A DNA stretch of 64,000 nucleotides from contig MNCI01011044.1 of the NCBI GenBank assembly GCA_015680685.1, forward strand, positions 534,096-598,095. The letters run 5' to 3'. Numbering within the stretch: position 1 is the first letter of the stretch; the number at the start of each line of letters is the position of its first letter. A program made the translations under genes and the position numbers. The notes under the pieces were generated by a model. The model did not search any database. It saw nothing but the letters and a program-made list of their open reading frames with translations, and was not told the origin of the DNA. The DNA comes from Gnetum montanum. Lineage: Eukaryota; Streptophyta; Gnetopsida; Gnetales; Gnetaceae. Positions 23,501 through 35,267 of this stretch are shown in pieces.

Positions 23501-23610
23501 TTTTCCATTATCTAAAAGAAAGATTTTCTAGCTCATCTAGATGATAAATATGTCTCACACTAGGCTCATAACTGGTGTGAATGGTGTATGATTCTTTTCA
23601 TTGAAATTGA
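20515..23610 (-). other. 3' region of the Athila-like element, no readable gene
   Basis: About 3.1 kb between integrase and the left LTR. Athila elements often carry an env-like ORF and long untranslated sequence here, but I could not read any convincing domain. The open frames at 23.26-23.46 kb and elsewhere are short and low in complexity. A 77-bp tandem duplication lies at 20.86-21.01 kb. Confidence 0.5.
20857..21010. repeat. 77-bp tandem duplication
   Basis: ACATGTCTTCTACTTGTGAT at 20,857 and ACATGTCTTCTATTTATGGT at 20,934 begin two units that share TTTCACCTTCAAATCTT and GAGAGAGG. Confidence 0.7.
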
Positions 23611-23614
23611 AATT

Positions 23615-24420
23615 TTTACATATAGGCCAAGTATAATAAATTAAAATACAAAACCCTATCATCATATTTGAACTTAAACTTTCTTGCTCAAATATTGTGG
23701 CAAGCCTTCGTATAGGAATATTCTAACTTATTATGCATCAAAAGATTCTTTGATTTCTATTAAGAAGATTAAGGTCATCAACCTCTCTTTCTGTGAAGAA
23801 TCTAAGGTCATATTAAAATCTACAACATTATTCAAGGTTTTTATTCCTAAATCAATAGGTAGTCATGGAACTTGTCCATAGAGTAGCTTGAATCGTACAT
23901 AATTGATAGGATTTTCATAATTTTTGATGTGCCTAAAGACCATCATTAAGCTTACTAGTCCACTATCTTCTATACATGCTAATTATTTTCCTAAGTATCC
24001 TAATAGTTTCATGGTTAGTAACTTTTTCCTAGCCATTGGCTTATAGGTGATAAGGAAACATTAACTTGTGATTAACTCTATAATATTCCACAAAATTCTT
24101 GAAAACCTTATTAGTAAAGTGTGTATCATTATCAAAGATTAGGATTCAAGGAATACTAAACCTATGGAACATATTATTTTTATAGGAAGTTTGCTACAAT
24201 GGTAGATAAATAATCATTAGCAGTAAAAGCTTCCATCCACTTTGTGCAATAATCTACACATGCAATGATGTATGAATTGTTGTTACAAGTTGAAGAAATG
24301 AAACCAATGAGGTTAATCCCCCATACATTAAATGGTTCTAGTGGTTGGACTTATTAGTAAGGTTCCTACATATGTGATAATAGACCTTCCTTATGTTGAC
24401 ACTTATTACAACAATGGGCA
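23615..24420 (-). pseudogene. Athila-like integrase remnant
   Basis: Minus-strand reading: LEPFNVWGINLIGFISS, then IIACVDYCTKWMEAF, IFDNDTHF, EKVTNHETIRILRKIIS, WTSKLNDG, and a C-terminal KFKYDDRVLYF near 23.63 kb. Of the catalytic acids, the first reads Asn (WGIN), the second survives (FDND), and the Glu appears as Lys before VTN. It would have inserted the element's cDNA. Stops break it in several places. Confidence 0.8.
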
Positions 24421-24849
24421 AAGTATTGAGCATCACAAAACATGATGGACTAAAAATAGCCCATGAGTAGTAGCTTCATCATGGTTCTCCTTCCAATGTA
24501 GTTCCACCACATATACCATGATGCACATTAGCTAAGATGGCATCTTGGATTTCTTCCAAAACATACCATCTTATGGGATATTTAGAGAATCTCTTGTAAA
24601 TATGTTCTTTGATAATCAAATTAGGCTTTACATGGTATTAGAATCATAGGATCTTTTATTTATTCCACCCAACAAGAAACTTCTTAGCTACTAGGTAGTT
24701 GAGAATTTATACAAAATATGGGTATTTAAGTTCTCTCTTTAAGTTCAAAATGATCTTATCAATGTGATCATTCAAAAATCCATTAAGAAGCATCCTTCAC
24801 CTTTGTTATCAACTCATAACTAGGACAAATGATCTACAATCACATTCTT

Positions 24850-26230
24850 AGCTTCTTTGTTGTTAATAATGTAAGGATAAAATTTTTGAAAAAGATCGAA
24901 CCATCAAATCATACAATGATTAACATTCAATTTATTCATAAGAAAGTCATTGATGCTATGATTAATGTGGATTAATATTTGACACCTAAGAACATAATGC
25001 CTAAATTGTTGTTGTGCAAAAATGATGGTCATCAAGATCTTTTTTGTGGTGATGAATATCAATTGAGATCCCATAATTCTTTGACTAGAACAATGAATAT
25101 ATCAAGGTCTCTTCTTCTCATCAAACTATATTAGGATAGCACCTAATGAAAATTAAAAAGTATATGTCATTATATGAAAAGGTTGAGTCCAGTTCTCACT
25201 TTGTAACATTGGTGTTTGATTTAATATTTCCTTTAGACATTAGAGGATATTTTCACATTCTTTACTCAAAAATATTTAAACATATTTCTTTGTGAGCTCA
25301 AATAAAGATCCAGCTACTCTGGGAGAATTTTTAATAATTCTATGATAATAGCCTATGCACCCAAGAAAAGATCAAACCTCTTTCACCAAGCAGGAATTTG
25401 CATCATGATTTTGATGATGCAAATCTTGTCAAGATCTATTTTAATCTCCCTTCTAAAAAATATGTGGTTAAGAATAATACCCTCAATCATCATCAACTAA
25501 TTTTCCATCTAGTTTACCTACAATTTCACCTAGCTACAATAGTGTAGAATAACTTCAGGCTAGTCTAAGACTTCTTCAAATGTTTGTAATATGTGGAAAG
25601 GTCATCCATGAAAACTTTCATACTCTTACCAATATAATCTTAGAACAAGGACATCACCAACCATTAGAATGTTCTTGGTGCATTTCATAACCCAAAGGTC
25701 ATGTGCTTGAATAAAATGGTTCTTCAAAGATAAATAAAGCTAATTTTTGCTTAATCCTCTAGTATAATATTAATCTGATTATAACCAATGTACCCATCAA
25801 GAAAGTTGTAGTACTCCTAGCTAGAGATGTTATCCAATACTTGGTTTACAAATGATAATGAGAAATGATCCTTGAAGAAGGTAGTTTTTAGTAAGTTGTA
25901 GTTAATACAAACTCTCCATTTATTACCTTTCTTAGATTTGATTACAATTAGACTAACCCACTCACTATTAGAAATAGAAGTAATGAAACTGATTGATAGA
26001 AAAAGGATAATTTTTCTTTTCACCATGTCCCAAATATTAGGATTAAGTCTCCATTGAAGTATTAACTGACATCTAATACTTGGATCTATGTATATGTAGT
26101 GCTAATAGATATAGAAGTTAATTCTTATGAGATCATCATGGAATCAAATAGTCTTTTCTTCACTTTATAACTTCCTTCTTCAAATTGATCTTTGGGATGA
26201 TTTTTAGAAAGGCATTGATGATAATAGGAT
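24850..26230 (-). pseudogene. Athila-like RT and RNase H remnant
   Basis: The best-preserved stretch is 25,817-26,026: SEWVSLIVIKSKKGNKWRVC and FKDHFSLSFVNQVLDNI, the WRVCIxYRxLN and KDHFPLPFxxQ(M/V)L blocks of Athila RT. The catalytic box at 25,601-25,615 reads VFMDDLSTY, with both aspartates retained. Leftwards, the RNase H is recognised by LGAILI, DEKKRP, QQQFRHYVLR, and INHSINDFLMNKLNV, which closely parallel the RNase H of the plus-strand Athila-like element at 55.3 kb. In-frame stops and frameshifts make it non-functional. Confidence 0.85.
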
Positions 26231-26479
26231 GACCAATGATGAGGAATAGGTACTTCAAGCCTTCTAGAAGTGTCTTGAGTTCCAACAGTGATGTTAAGTG
26301 GCTTGAGTTTCAACAATGATGGTAGTCTTGGAACATTTTTGGCAAATCAAAAGTGCTTCAAAATTCAAGATCATATTGCACCACTATAGTATCTTTCATT
26401 AGGTTCTATAATTCTAAATCATATAATTCAACATCAAATAAGGAAAGATAATTAATTAGTCATTCAAATATCTATTTAT

Positions 26480-27020
26480 AACTTCATGGATGAAACATTA
26501 TTTAAGGTAATTAGCATCTATAATGACATAGAGATGTTCTATGAATAGTAATTGTTATCATGTTTCCCACATATCTAGGAAGGATCACATGAGATATACT
26601 TATAATGTGTTTTTCCAATCACATATGTTCTACTAATTTCAAGGTGAATACCTCTGAAAACTAACCTACCATGAATGATGCTCAACCAAGATCTTTCCAT
26701 GATGATAAGAAAGCTATCTCCCACCTTCTTCTCTAATTTCATCATCAAGAAGTCTATAAGATATGATCATCCTACCAAGGTTTTTATTACATCATTTACA
26801 TATCTCACAAGGTATGTGTAATATTGATATGCTAGCTCCAACCTTTTGTTAGTACTCTTGAGAGAATGGAATCTCAAATTAAGGTACTACTATAATGAAA
26901 TGATGTTCACTCTTGAACTAGACTCATAAAATGCTAGGCAATGATCTTTCCTACTAGTTTGAATCTTCACCATGAAACTAGTAGGATCTAATTATCTCTG
27001 GGTAGATAACTTTCTTTTAC
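26480..27020 (-). pseudogene. Athila-like aspartic protease remnant
   Basis: Minus-strand reading shows SSSRVNIISL, the counterpart of the family D-x-G-x-S-V-N-I-M block with the active-site Asp region degraded. LKSTNKRLELAYQ, VRYVNDVIKTLVG, IDFLMMKLEKKVGDSFLIIM, and ERSWLSIIHGRLVF follow; the last corresponds to ILGRPFLAT. It would process the Gag-Pol polyprotein. It lies between gag and RT, as expected. Confidence 0.72.
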
Positions 27021-27059
27021 CATCCATTTTCCTACCTTAGACATGGGAATGCTTATTAT

Positions 27060-29400
27060 ACTATTGCCATCAAGTGCCATCATATTTAACTTACAAGACA
27101 CTATTAAATAAATTCTTCATAAAGTGGATGTTTTGTTATGATAGCATTCAAGGAATTGTATTTGAACCTCCTTAATGTGGAATCCTATTCTATTTGAAGT
27201 ATTGTTCTCTTCACAAGATGAAGAAAATGAATTAGATCGAATCCCATGACACTCACATCTATGCTTATAGTAAAATATTCTACCATGGGATCTTAAATTT
27301 ACCTTCATAATCAGATTAATAGAACACTACTAGTATTACCTCATCACACATATAGAAGAAATATTGGTATCATAGGCAATATTACAAAATTTTTTTTACC
27401 TTAATCATGATTATCTAGTAATTCTACCATGCATGTGACTAGGAAGTAGAAGTTATTGCCAATATTGTTGGGGATCTTGCAAGAGAGGATTGCTTGATGA
27501 AAGCTGCTACTATTAAGCTATCATCTATCAAAATTAATAATTACCTTTATGAAAACCTTGAGAGTAGAGATTTAAAGAAAACATCATCTATCATTGCACT
27601 AGAATTGGAGAATTTCATAGATTAGCATGCTAAGAATTTAGGAATCTCCATTACTTGTACTACTACATGAGTTGTAGGTACACACTCGTAGGAAAGTACA
27701 CTTATTCAAAATATGATATCCTCCATGTTTACCTCATAATAAACTTGTATTCAAGGGCATCCCAATTCATCCCATTTTTCCAATCATGTGTGCCATGATT
27801 AGGAAACACTATAATTTATGTGGATTTGTCTAATACATACAGGAATTATCATCACTAAAGGATGAGGAAGCCTCATCAAAATCCTCCCTTGTGCTCTTGG
27901 AGTGCAAGAGTTTTCCTTTAACCTTATCATCATACTTCTTTCTACATCCAAGTGCTATAACTGCTTTAGCCATAGCTTCAACCATTCTACCCTCAATGTC
28001 CTTAAGGGTAGCAATTATTATCTCATCCATTGCATTCCAAACTTGATCCACCAAATGAAATAAGTCTATTAAGGATTTGTTAGTTCTAAATTGGTCTTAC
28101 ACTAAGAAATCAATAAAAAGACAAGATTTAGCTATACTTTTAATGAATTTCATCTCCTTTCTATGTATGAGATCATGATTTTACTCCTCTAATGACTATC
28201 ATTTCTATCATTGATATTTTATGCCAACTATGGTGTCTAGGAGAGCTTTGATTTAGATCACAATCCAGTTTTTGTACCTTGGCCCATTACATACATATCT
28301 ACTCTCTTACCTTCTGTTATATGCATTAGCTTTTCTCTTTGGCTAAAGTTAGGATTTAGATAATGATGAGTTATTTTTAGTACCTTTCGATGACAATGTT
28401 TAGTGATTCATGAGCTCCTTGATTTCATCTAACCATATTATTCAAATGTTTAAAATTTGGGCATAGCTTTGAAATTTTGTATAGAAGATTTTAATCATAT
28501 CTACCCAACTCTAAATTGATTTAGGTGGTAAGGATTTATATTAGGCTTATACTTTCTCAATGAAGATGCAATAAAACAACCACAACTTCTACCAATCACT
28601 AATGATCCCTTGTAGATATCAAAGTTTATTTAATGCATGCATGTAAAATTGGGAATGATCACTTGTATATCCTCTATATGTTAGAACATCAACCACATTG
28701 ATTTAGGTTATCTTGATATCATGAACATGCTCTCATAAATTGTATACAACTTCATTAAGCTTATGATAATCATCCTAGTTGAATAAGGGGGCATCATCAT
28801 CGCTGAATTTTCTTAACAAGTGAAGATGCTATAACCTAGGAAGGAGATCATTCTCATGGGCTTGGATACATTTGGATTAATGGTTCCTAACCATGGTTCT
28901 TCATGGTAGATTGGCCCTTTATCCTTGATATTTGCTTTCCTATCTTGCTCCTCATCTAAGTGGTCAAATGAAATGCTATGGAAAGCCTCCTCTTCTGCTA
29001 TATGGTCTTAGAGATCCTTTCTCTATTCAGATTTATAGTTGTTCAAATCTAGTTTTGAAGACACATAGACTGTATGAAATTATTATATTCCAAGATTGAT
29101 TAGAGCCTCTTTAAGATCTCCTACAATAACCATAGTTGATTTCTTTTGGAACTATCCATGAGCATCATGACATCTCACCTGCTTATTTTAATGATAGGTC
29201 AGGATAACCAAAGGTGGGGTTGGATCATTAGAATGTTCAAAATAACAAATTCCTTCTTTTATTTTAGCACATTTTCAAAGATCTTTTACAAGCTCTTAGT
29301 ATTGTCCATCATTTCATTTACATTCAAAATTTTCACACAACACTAAGAAACATAAACTTGGTTTATATAAATGATAAGATCATGGATGTACAAATAATTC
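27060..29400 (-). pseudogene. Athila-like gag remnant
   Basis: Capsid-type region at about 28.35-28.85 kb on the minus strand: EHVHDIKIT, DHSQFYMHALNKL, then YKSLPPKSIQSWVDM (one stop at Q) and IFYTKFQSYAQ. These match the retrotransposon gag pattern in which a W/Y-S-L-P-x-x-S-I-x-x-W block is followed by F-x-x-K-F. A 74-codon open frame at 27,830-28,054 (MVDQVWNAMDEIIIATLKDI) lies in the linker, with an acidic Ser-rich end. Another at 27,117-27,308 is Cys/His-containing but does not form a clear zinc knuckle. The N-terminal part near 28.9-29.3 kb reads GPIYHEEPWLG. Many stops. Confidence 0.65.
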
Positions 29401-29420
29401 CAAGTAATTCACCAATACCT

Positions 29421-29437
29421 TCCTAGTAATGATGTCA
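29421..29437 (-). promoter_or_regulatory. Decayed tRNA-Asp-type primer binding site
   Basis: The minus strand reads TGACATCATTACTAGGA immediately inside the LTR end (...CA, one base, then the site). The plant tRNA-Asp site used by Athila elements is TGGCGCCGTTGCCGGGGA. The two agree apart from one deleted G and transitions only (G to A or C to T). This fixes the orientation of the element and shows which repeat is the 5' LTR. Confidence 0.72.
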
Positions 29438-29711
29438 ATGATATGAATCATTTCAATTTTGAACTAATGGGATTTATAATATAGAATGCAACATGATCTA
29501 GGTGTAAGCTTTGAAGATAATATTGAATTGATTGCAAAGAACACTTATGTATATCATTGTGTTTACAAAATATAAATGTACGTATAATACATATTTTACA
29601 AATCCTATGTTACCATTGTAAGAGATAGAGAAAATATTTATAATTTTATGTTCTATAATTTTTATGGACTTTATGATTATAAGAAATAAAAAAAACATAA
29701 ACATGCATGCA

Positions 29712-29784
29712 TTACAATCTCTCTTAGGGATAGGCACAATGCTCATGTTGCAATCCCTCTTTGGGATAGATGTAATACCACTCT
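29712..29784. repeat. Two 36-bp tandem units inside the LTR
   Basis: Same pair as at 19,618; units start at 29,712 and 29,748. Confidence 0.75.
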
Positions 29785-30411
29785 CTAAATGCAATAAAAT
29801 GGCTCTTATTCACAACCTCAATGGATCAATACCATGTCATATAGCTATGATCTTCTTATATAAAAGATAAATTGTCACAGCTTAATCAAATGGAAATTAA
29901 ATAAATATTTTTAGTATTTTAATGTTTAAGACATGAATGCTGAAATAAGGAAAAAGCATAAGCTTTATTCACAATGGAAATGCTAAACTCCACATCAACT
30001 AAATAGTTTTAGGCTACATGAGTAAGGTAGCACTCTAATAGAGTCTAGTCACATTTGTGAAGCAATGACTTAAAAGACATACACAAATAAGGAGAAGAAT
30101 CAACTTACTTAATGAAGGAAGAGCTCTTCATATAAATTTATATTACAAACTTCAAGGAATGGAATTATATTATGAAATTCCTAAGATGCATAAATGAGTT
30201 CATCCCATATTTCTATAATTTTCATGTATAAAAAAAGAAGGTTTCTAGCACCTAGGCATTAATGGAGGTCCATCAACATATCTCAAGCTAATCCTAGTCA
30301 CATGAAAGGTAAAACAAGGTAAACTAGGTTTAGTAGGGGGTGCATCAGCAGTGTTTCACTAATGTATAAGATGTTTTAATACAAGGTAGTCAGCGCACCG
30401 TCTCTACCACA

Positions 30412-30470
30412 ACCCCACCCCCCCCCCCCCCCCACCCCCCCCCCCCCCCTTCCCCACCCCTGCCCACCCA
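30412..30470. repeat. Poly-C tract
   Basis: Nearly pure cytosine over about 58 bases with a few A and T interruptions. The left LTR has only short C runs (CCCCCTTCATTCCCTCC) at the matching place, so the tract expanded after insertion. It also breaks an otherwise AT-rich region. Confidence 0.95.
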
Positions 30471-30689
30471 TAAATCACACATTACAACAATTCTAAATGA
30501 AAGCCAAAACTTGAGGAAGCATGTCGAAAGGACTAAAGAATAGATGAATGAAGCTAAAATCATCCTAAAGAGCTTGAAATCATGTACACAACATTAAAGT
30601 GTGATAAAGGGCAAAGGATGCATTTTGGAAAATCATCCTCTTAAACTGAAAGTATAGGATGGATTCAACTCCCTTGAAAGAGCACATTT

Positions 30690-32440
30690 CTAGGTTATGA
30701 ATATTAGAGCCTTTTAAGAATGAGTTACATGTATTTTTTCCCTTATGCTATGACTACCTATTTAGCCAACATTATAATGTTACAGAAAAATTTTATATAA
30801 TTCTTTTTTAATGATTTTTCTTCATGATCTCTTTGATGCTTCATCAATTTGTATAATTTATCTTTATTTTTAATGAAAATGTAATTTCCCTCCAATAAAT
30901 CATAACAGTCTTTGAAGATGAAAAAGGTTCATTCTATTTCATTTCATCTCATATTTATCCATAAAATAATTCATAGGTTGGATTTAGTTAGCAACACTTG
31001 GTATACCCATGAACAACTTGACAACTTGCTCTATTAGATAATCCTTAGTAACTCTACCTAAGATCAAACTCCAAATTTTTTTAGAATACATGTTTCAAAA
31101 CATGAAGAAACTAGTATGTAATTTTATAACCAAATATTAGTAAAAACATATCAATCTTTCCATCTGCCAATACATTTCTCAAATTTTTGGATATTGTTGG
31201 ATTGATTTTAATTACTTCTCAAATTTTTATTTTAAATTAAGTTATAGATCAAGAGTATATATTTTCAATATCTAATCATATATACATATATATGCTCAAA
31301 GATATCCCAAAAAAAATCTATACATGCATATGTAAGTTAGATTCCTATGGTTCAAGATTTAGGTCTTAATCGCCATCGGTCCTTGTATTGAGCCTCTATG
31401 TCTAAAAGACTTGTGGTGCATGGTTTCTAGACCTTTTTTCTTAACTCTCTAATCCTACTCTGTGTGGCTGTATTTTTTTCTATAAAATATATATTTTAAA
31501 TTTATCCCTTTCACATCATGTTACTAATTTCAAAATAATGTTAGTTTCATTGTACAATGAAGCAATTTAACATAAAATGTAAATCGATTTCATTAAAAAA
31601 TTGTGTTGATTTAATCAATTTTGTTGAAGTAAAGATCAAATTCATATTTATGCAAATCAAAGCATAGGTTCTAAATAGAAATCAATTCTTTTTTTAAAAC
31701 CTATTGCAGCTACACAAATATAACACAACAAATTAAATAATCAATTTTTACTATCTCTATATCATTTTTTCTTCTATATTTATTCATATTAATATTTTCA
31801 ATACTAAAATAAAAGAAATATTTATGTCTAATGAAATTTCTTGAAATAATAAAATTAATTTTTCATATATAGGAAATTGATTAGGGTTTTGATTGAAATT
31901 ATACTTTTTAACTACTTAAATTTGAAATTAGTTGCAAAAATCATGAATTTAAGTGGTGAAAGGGATATGATTTCTTTAAGAATTTTATATATAAGCCCAT
32001 AGTATTTTGGTTCTAGAATAATCTTTGTTTGCACTCAAAAAAAGCAAGGAGTTCTTCTCCTTAATGAACTTGGCATAATATTTTAGTGCTAGCACATAAT
32101 ATTTTTGCTCCACTACTACTTTCATTTGTATGCATAATATGCAACTAGTTTTTCTTCCACCTAAGCAACCTATCATAAGTTTTTGACAATAATTTTAACT
32201 ATGCACCATTTAATGGTAAAAATTCATTATATTACCAAGCAAAAGGATGCTAGTTCATGATTCCTCTAATAATTGCACGATCTCCAACAAGAAATATGTT
32301 TAGATTTTTGGAAACTCATTCTTAATTACCTACTATCATGACAATACCAAAAGCACTTGTGGTTAGTATCATCTTATCTCATCTCATTCATACTTCTTTT
32401 TCTCTTCTTTACATAGTTCTCTATCCTCTATGTATGTATA
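30690..32440. other. AT-rich DNA without recognised features
   Basis: No coding domain was recognised. I looked for the missing chromovirus integrase C-terminus here, since it should follow the right edge of the nested element, and found nothing. Confidence 0.5.
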
Positions 32441-32459
32441 TATGACTTATACTAAAATG

Positions 32460-32900
32460 GAAGAGGCACTCAAAAGGGGGAGGGGATGAATCATAGCTTC
32501 ACAAAAATTTGTGTTAAAGATAAATTGGTAGAAAAACTAGTAGAAAACCCCAAATAATCATAATGAAAATAATAGAGCACATGTGTAGAAAAGAGTTAAT
32601 ATACATTGATATTTTAAGGTAGTTCAACTGCTCGATTTGTTGGCCTACATCCACCATAAAACTGTCCCTAGATCCTAAGGGGTAGAGTAATTCTATTAAT
32701 CAAAAGAAATTTTTAGGGCTTCTTTTGCAATCCTAGACTTAGTGGAATCACTAAGCTCAATGTTCCAAAAATCCACTTTCACAGCACAAAGGAGAGGCAA
32801 ATGCTTCGCCTTGTCTTAAAATAGAGACTTAAGAGTTACCAAGCTCCCTAAGAAAAGAAAATAGATCTTTTACAACAAGCAAGAAAAAGAATAGAAGAAG
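32460..32900 (+). repeat. LTR-like repeat, first copy
   Basis: Starts AAAAGGGGGAGGGGATGAATCA, a polypurine tract followed by TGAATCA. It shares a long block with 35,268-35,640: CCTACATCCACCATAAAACT, TCCCTAGATCCTA, ATTAATCAAAAGAAAT, and GCCTTGTC. The shared purine-rich start suggests that both copies are LTR 5' ends next to their polypurine tract, or a repeat family including that junction. Homology fades after about 32.9 kb. Confidence 0.65.
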
Positions 32901-33412
32901 AGTAGAAGAAGAAATTCTAGTTCCAACTTAAAGCTAACAACAAAAATATATAAAGCTAAGACAAATAGCTTTAATTTATAGCCTTCATACTATTTAGCCT
33001 CTTTCAAAGCCACTCTTCAACTCTTTGCTAATATGTTGGAGAAACATTAGAAGTAGTAAAATGTAATGATTACCAATCCATTGGGAAGAATAGCTAAAGA
33101 AGAATTTGTATCCATTATAACTTAGCTACCATTGCTATATTCAGTATGAGCTTTAGGTGATAATCAAAACCTTGGTAATTAAGGAACAAATATGTCATTT
33201 CATCTTATCACTAATAGCTCGTTCCTATGGAAATTATTAGATATGCTTACTTTCATAGTGGTACAGATTTTAGCTTTTTTTTATAGTAGCTTTTTAATAT
33301 AAGATTAAAATGCATCTTTTATTTTTGTAGATGAGACATGGCCTTTTTTGGTGTAGCTTGTATAGATCCAGAAACTAGCTCTAAATAGGTTATCACTTTC
33401 TTTTTCATTTGG

Positions 33413-34320
33413 TTGACATGGAAATGAGCTCTTTAAAGAAGAACTGAAGTTTTTTTATTCTCATGGCTTTAATTTCTTCAAATAATAAGCTTTCTTTTGC
33501 ATCTCATAAAGAAGTTAACATGGCAGGGCTATTTTGGAAGAGCTTTGTAGAACCAAATATTGATCCCAAAGATCATCTTTATAAGTTGATGTGGCAAGGC
33601 ACTTGGAAGAAACAAGAATTAATTTTGAATTTTTTTTCAAAAGGAGATAAGATTATAAATCAAGGTTATATATGTAAAAGAAGCACTGACATGGTAGAGC
33701 TATATTTACAAGTTTTTGTGGAATCAAGAATTACGTCTAGAGTTGATTCTAAAGGGCTTATTCTTGAAGGTGATGTGGTAGAGTTCATTGAATAAGCCCT
33801 TTGTATATTCAAAATTGGCTGTATGACTAGTTTATTTTAGCACTTTATTTCTTTCTCAATTGATGTTGAAGAGATACTTGAATGATTCTTTGTAGAGCCA
33901 AGATAAACTCCTATGAGTTGGTTCTACAAGTTAAGCTAAATTAAAAAAATATTTAAGCACACGTGCTCTTAAACTATTTAAGGTTGATCCTACTAAGTTC
34001 ATAAAAAAAAAGCTGATGTGGAAGAGCTATTTGAATAATTCTTTGTAGAGCTAAAATAAGAATCTATTAGTTGTTTCTACAAGATAAGCTAAATTAAAAA
34101 TATTTTAAGTGCACATCCTCTAAAAATTGTTTAAGCTTAGCCTCAATAAAAAAACTGACACAATAAAATAATTTAGGCTATCATTATAAATTTAAAAAGA
34201 AGAGCTAAGTTGGAATCCAGCTACACATGATGTTGTGCTAGTAGAGTGATTTAGATCAAGCTAAGTGGAACTGATAAATGGTTCTATAAACTAGCTCAAC
34301 ATGCTAATATGGCATATTCG
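33413..34320 (+). repeat. Degenerate tandem repeats
   Basis: A block of the form ACATGGAAGAGCTATTTGAA, followed by CTTTGTAGAGC, recurs at about 33,414, 33,518, 33,686, 33,773, 33,862 and 34,015. The last two units are the clearest, with a 153-bp period including TTCTACAAG.TAAGCTAAATT. An open frame of 110 codons (33,463-33,795) runs through the first copies. It resembles no protein I know and is probably a by-product of the repeat. Confidence 0.6.
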
Positions 34321-35260
34321 ATAGTTACCTATGAAAGGTAAGTTAAAATCTCAAATCTACAAAAGACAAAAAATCCATTGTAAAGCTAAACTTGCAATAA
34401 AGACTAAACCACATACCAGTTTATCATATTTATAATGGAAAATTACTTTGCATCTTTGTTTAATGGAATGGTGATTTCCATAAATTTTCACTATAATTTC
34501 CCTTAAATTTTCCCTAAGTAAGAACTTTGAAATTCACATTTTCATTTGATTGTCTTGAACTTGAGAAGAAGAGAGATATATATAGTTTTAACACATGAAA
34601 TCAATGATATAAAGCTCTATTTTCATCAATTTCACTTTAAAACTTAAAGTTTAATGCTTTGTAATTAGGGATTCTTTTAGGAATCCAAAATTGTAGCTTC
34701 ACTCTCATGAATCAAAGTCTTCTCAATTCTTAAGATTCCTACTTTTTTGAATCCCAATATTGTTAGGAATAATTTCCATACATTCATGTTAAGGTAATGA
34801 GTTGCTTAATGCTACAGATGTTGGGTTGATTTCCACTACCTACATCAAAATTAACATTTTTTGACCCTTTGTAAAACAAAGCAAAGCATAGTTAAGGGGA
34901 TTTCTTTAGTAGAATTTTTTATTATTTTAAGTAATTACAATATGATCAAGCTGGTCATGTTAATTATCAGAGTCCCCTAACAAAAATCTACAATAATACT
35001 TCCAATTAAAACTTAATATTTCATTCTAGGATTTTTAACATAGATGTACGTAACAACATATGCACATTTCTATTTACCAAGATTCCGAGCATCTCCATAT
35101 TAACCATTGGCATGAAAACTAAACAAAGAAGGTTAGAAATCTCAATGGAAAAATAAAAATGTTAGAAAATATTTTATTAATGCTTTAATATTTATGATTT
35201 GTTAATTGCATATTATTTTCTTTTTAATTAGATCATTATGTTATTTCTTGGACATGACTA
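34321..35260. other. No recognised feature
   Basis: AT-rich sequence between the degenerate repeats and the second LTR-like copy. Nothing was identified. Confidence 0.5.
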
Positions 35261-35267
35261 AAAACAC

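Larger units (their letters stand above)
19343..30684 (-). mobile_element. Athila-like LTR retrotransposon, about 11.3 kb
   Basis: Minus-strand element bounded by two related direct repeats (19,343-20,514 and 29,439-30,684) that behave as LTRs. The right-hand copy is the 5' LTR: directly inside it lies a decayed tRNA-Asp-type primer site (29,421-29,437). Gag, protease, RT, RNase H and integrase then follow leftward, and about 3.1 kb of 3' sequence precedes the left LTR. The order and the RT motifs fit the Athila lineage, whose size and LTR length are similar. Possible target duplication: CATAT at 19,338-19,342 and CATTT at 30,685-30,689, four of five bases alike. The outer edge at 20,514/30,684 is uncertain by some tens of bases, since no good polypurine tract adjoins 20,515. 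Confidence 0.78.
29439..30684 (-). repeat. Right (5') LTR of the Athila-like element
   Basis: Direct-repeat partner of 19,343-20,514. Starts with TGATATGAATC against TGATAGGGATC in the left copy and keeps the AATAAA signal and the 36-bp pair. It is longer than the left copy, mainly because of a cytosine tract at 30,412-30,470. The outer edge at 30,684 is tentative. Confidence 0.78.

Noticed and set aside
19343-30684. The two LTR-like repeats as 3' LTRs of two plus-strand chromoviruses
   Set aside because: Primer site, TATA to AATAAA order and the gag-pol between them all run on the minus strand, so the repeats belong to the Athila-like element.
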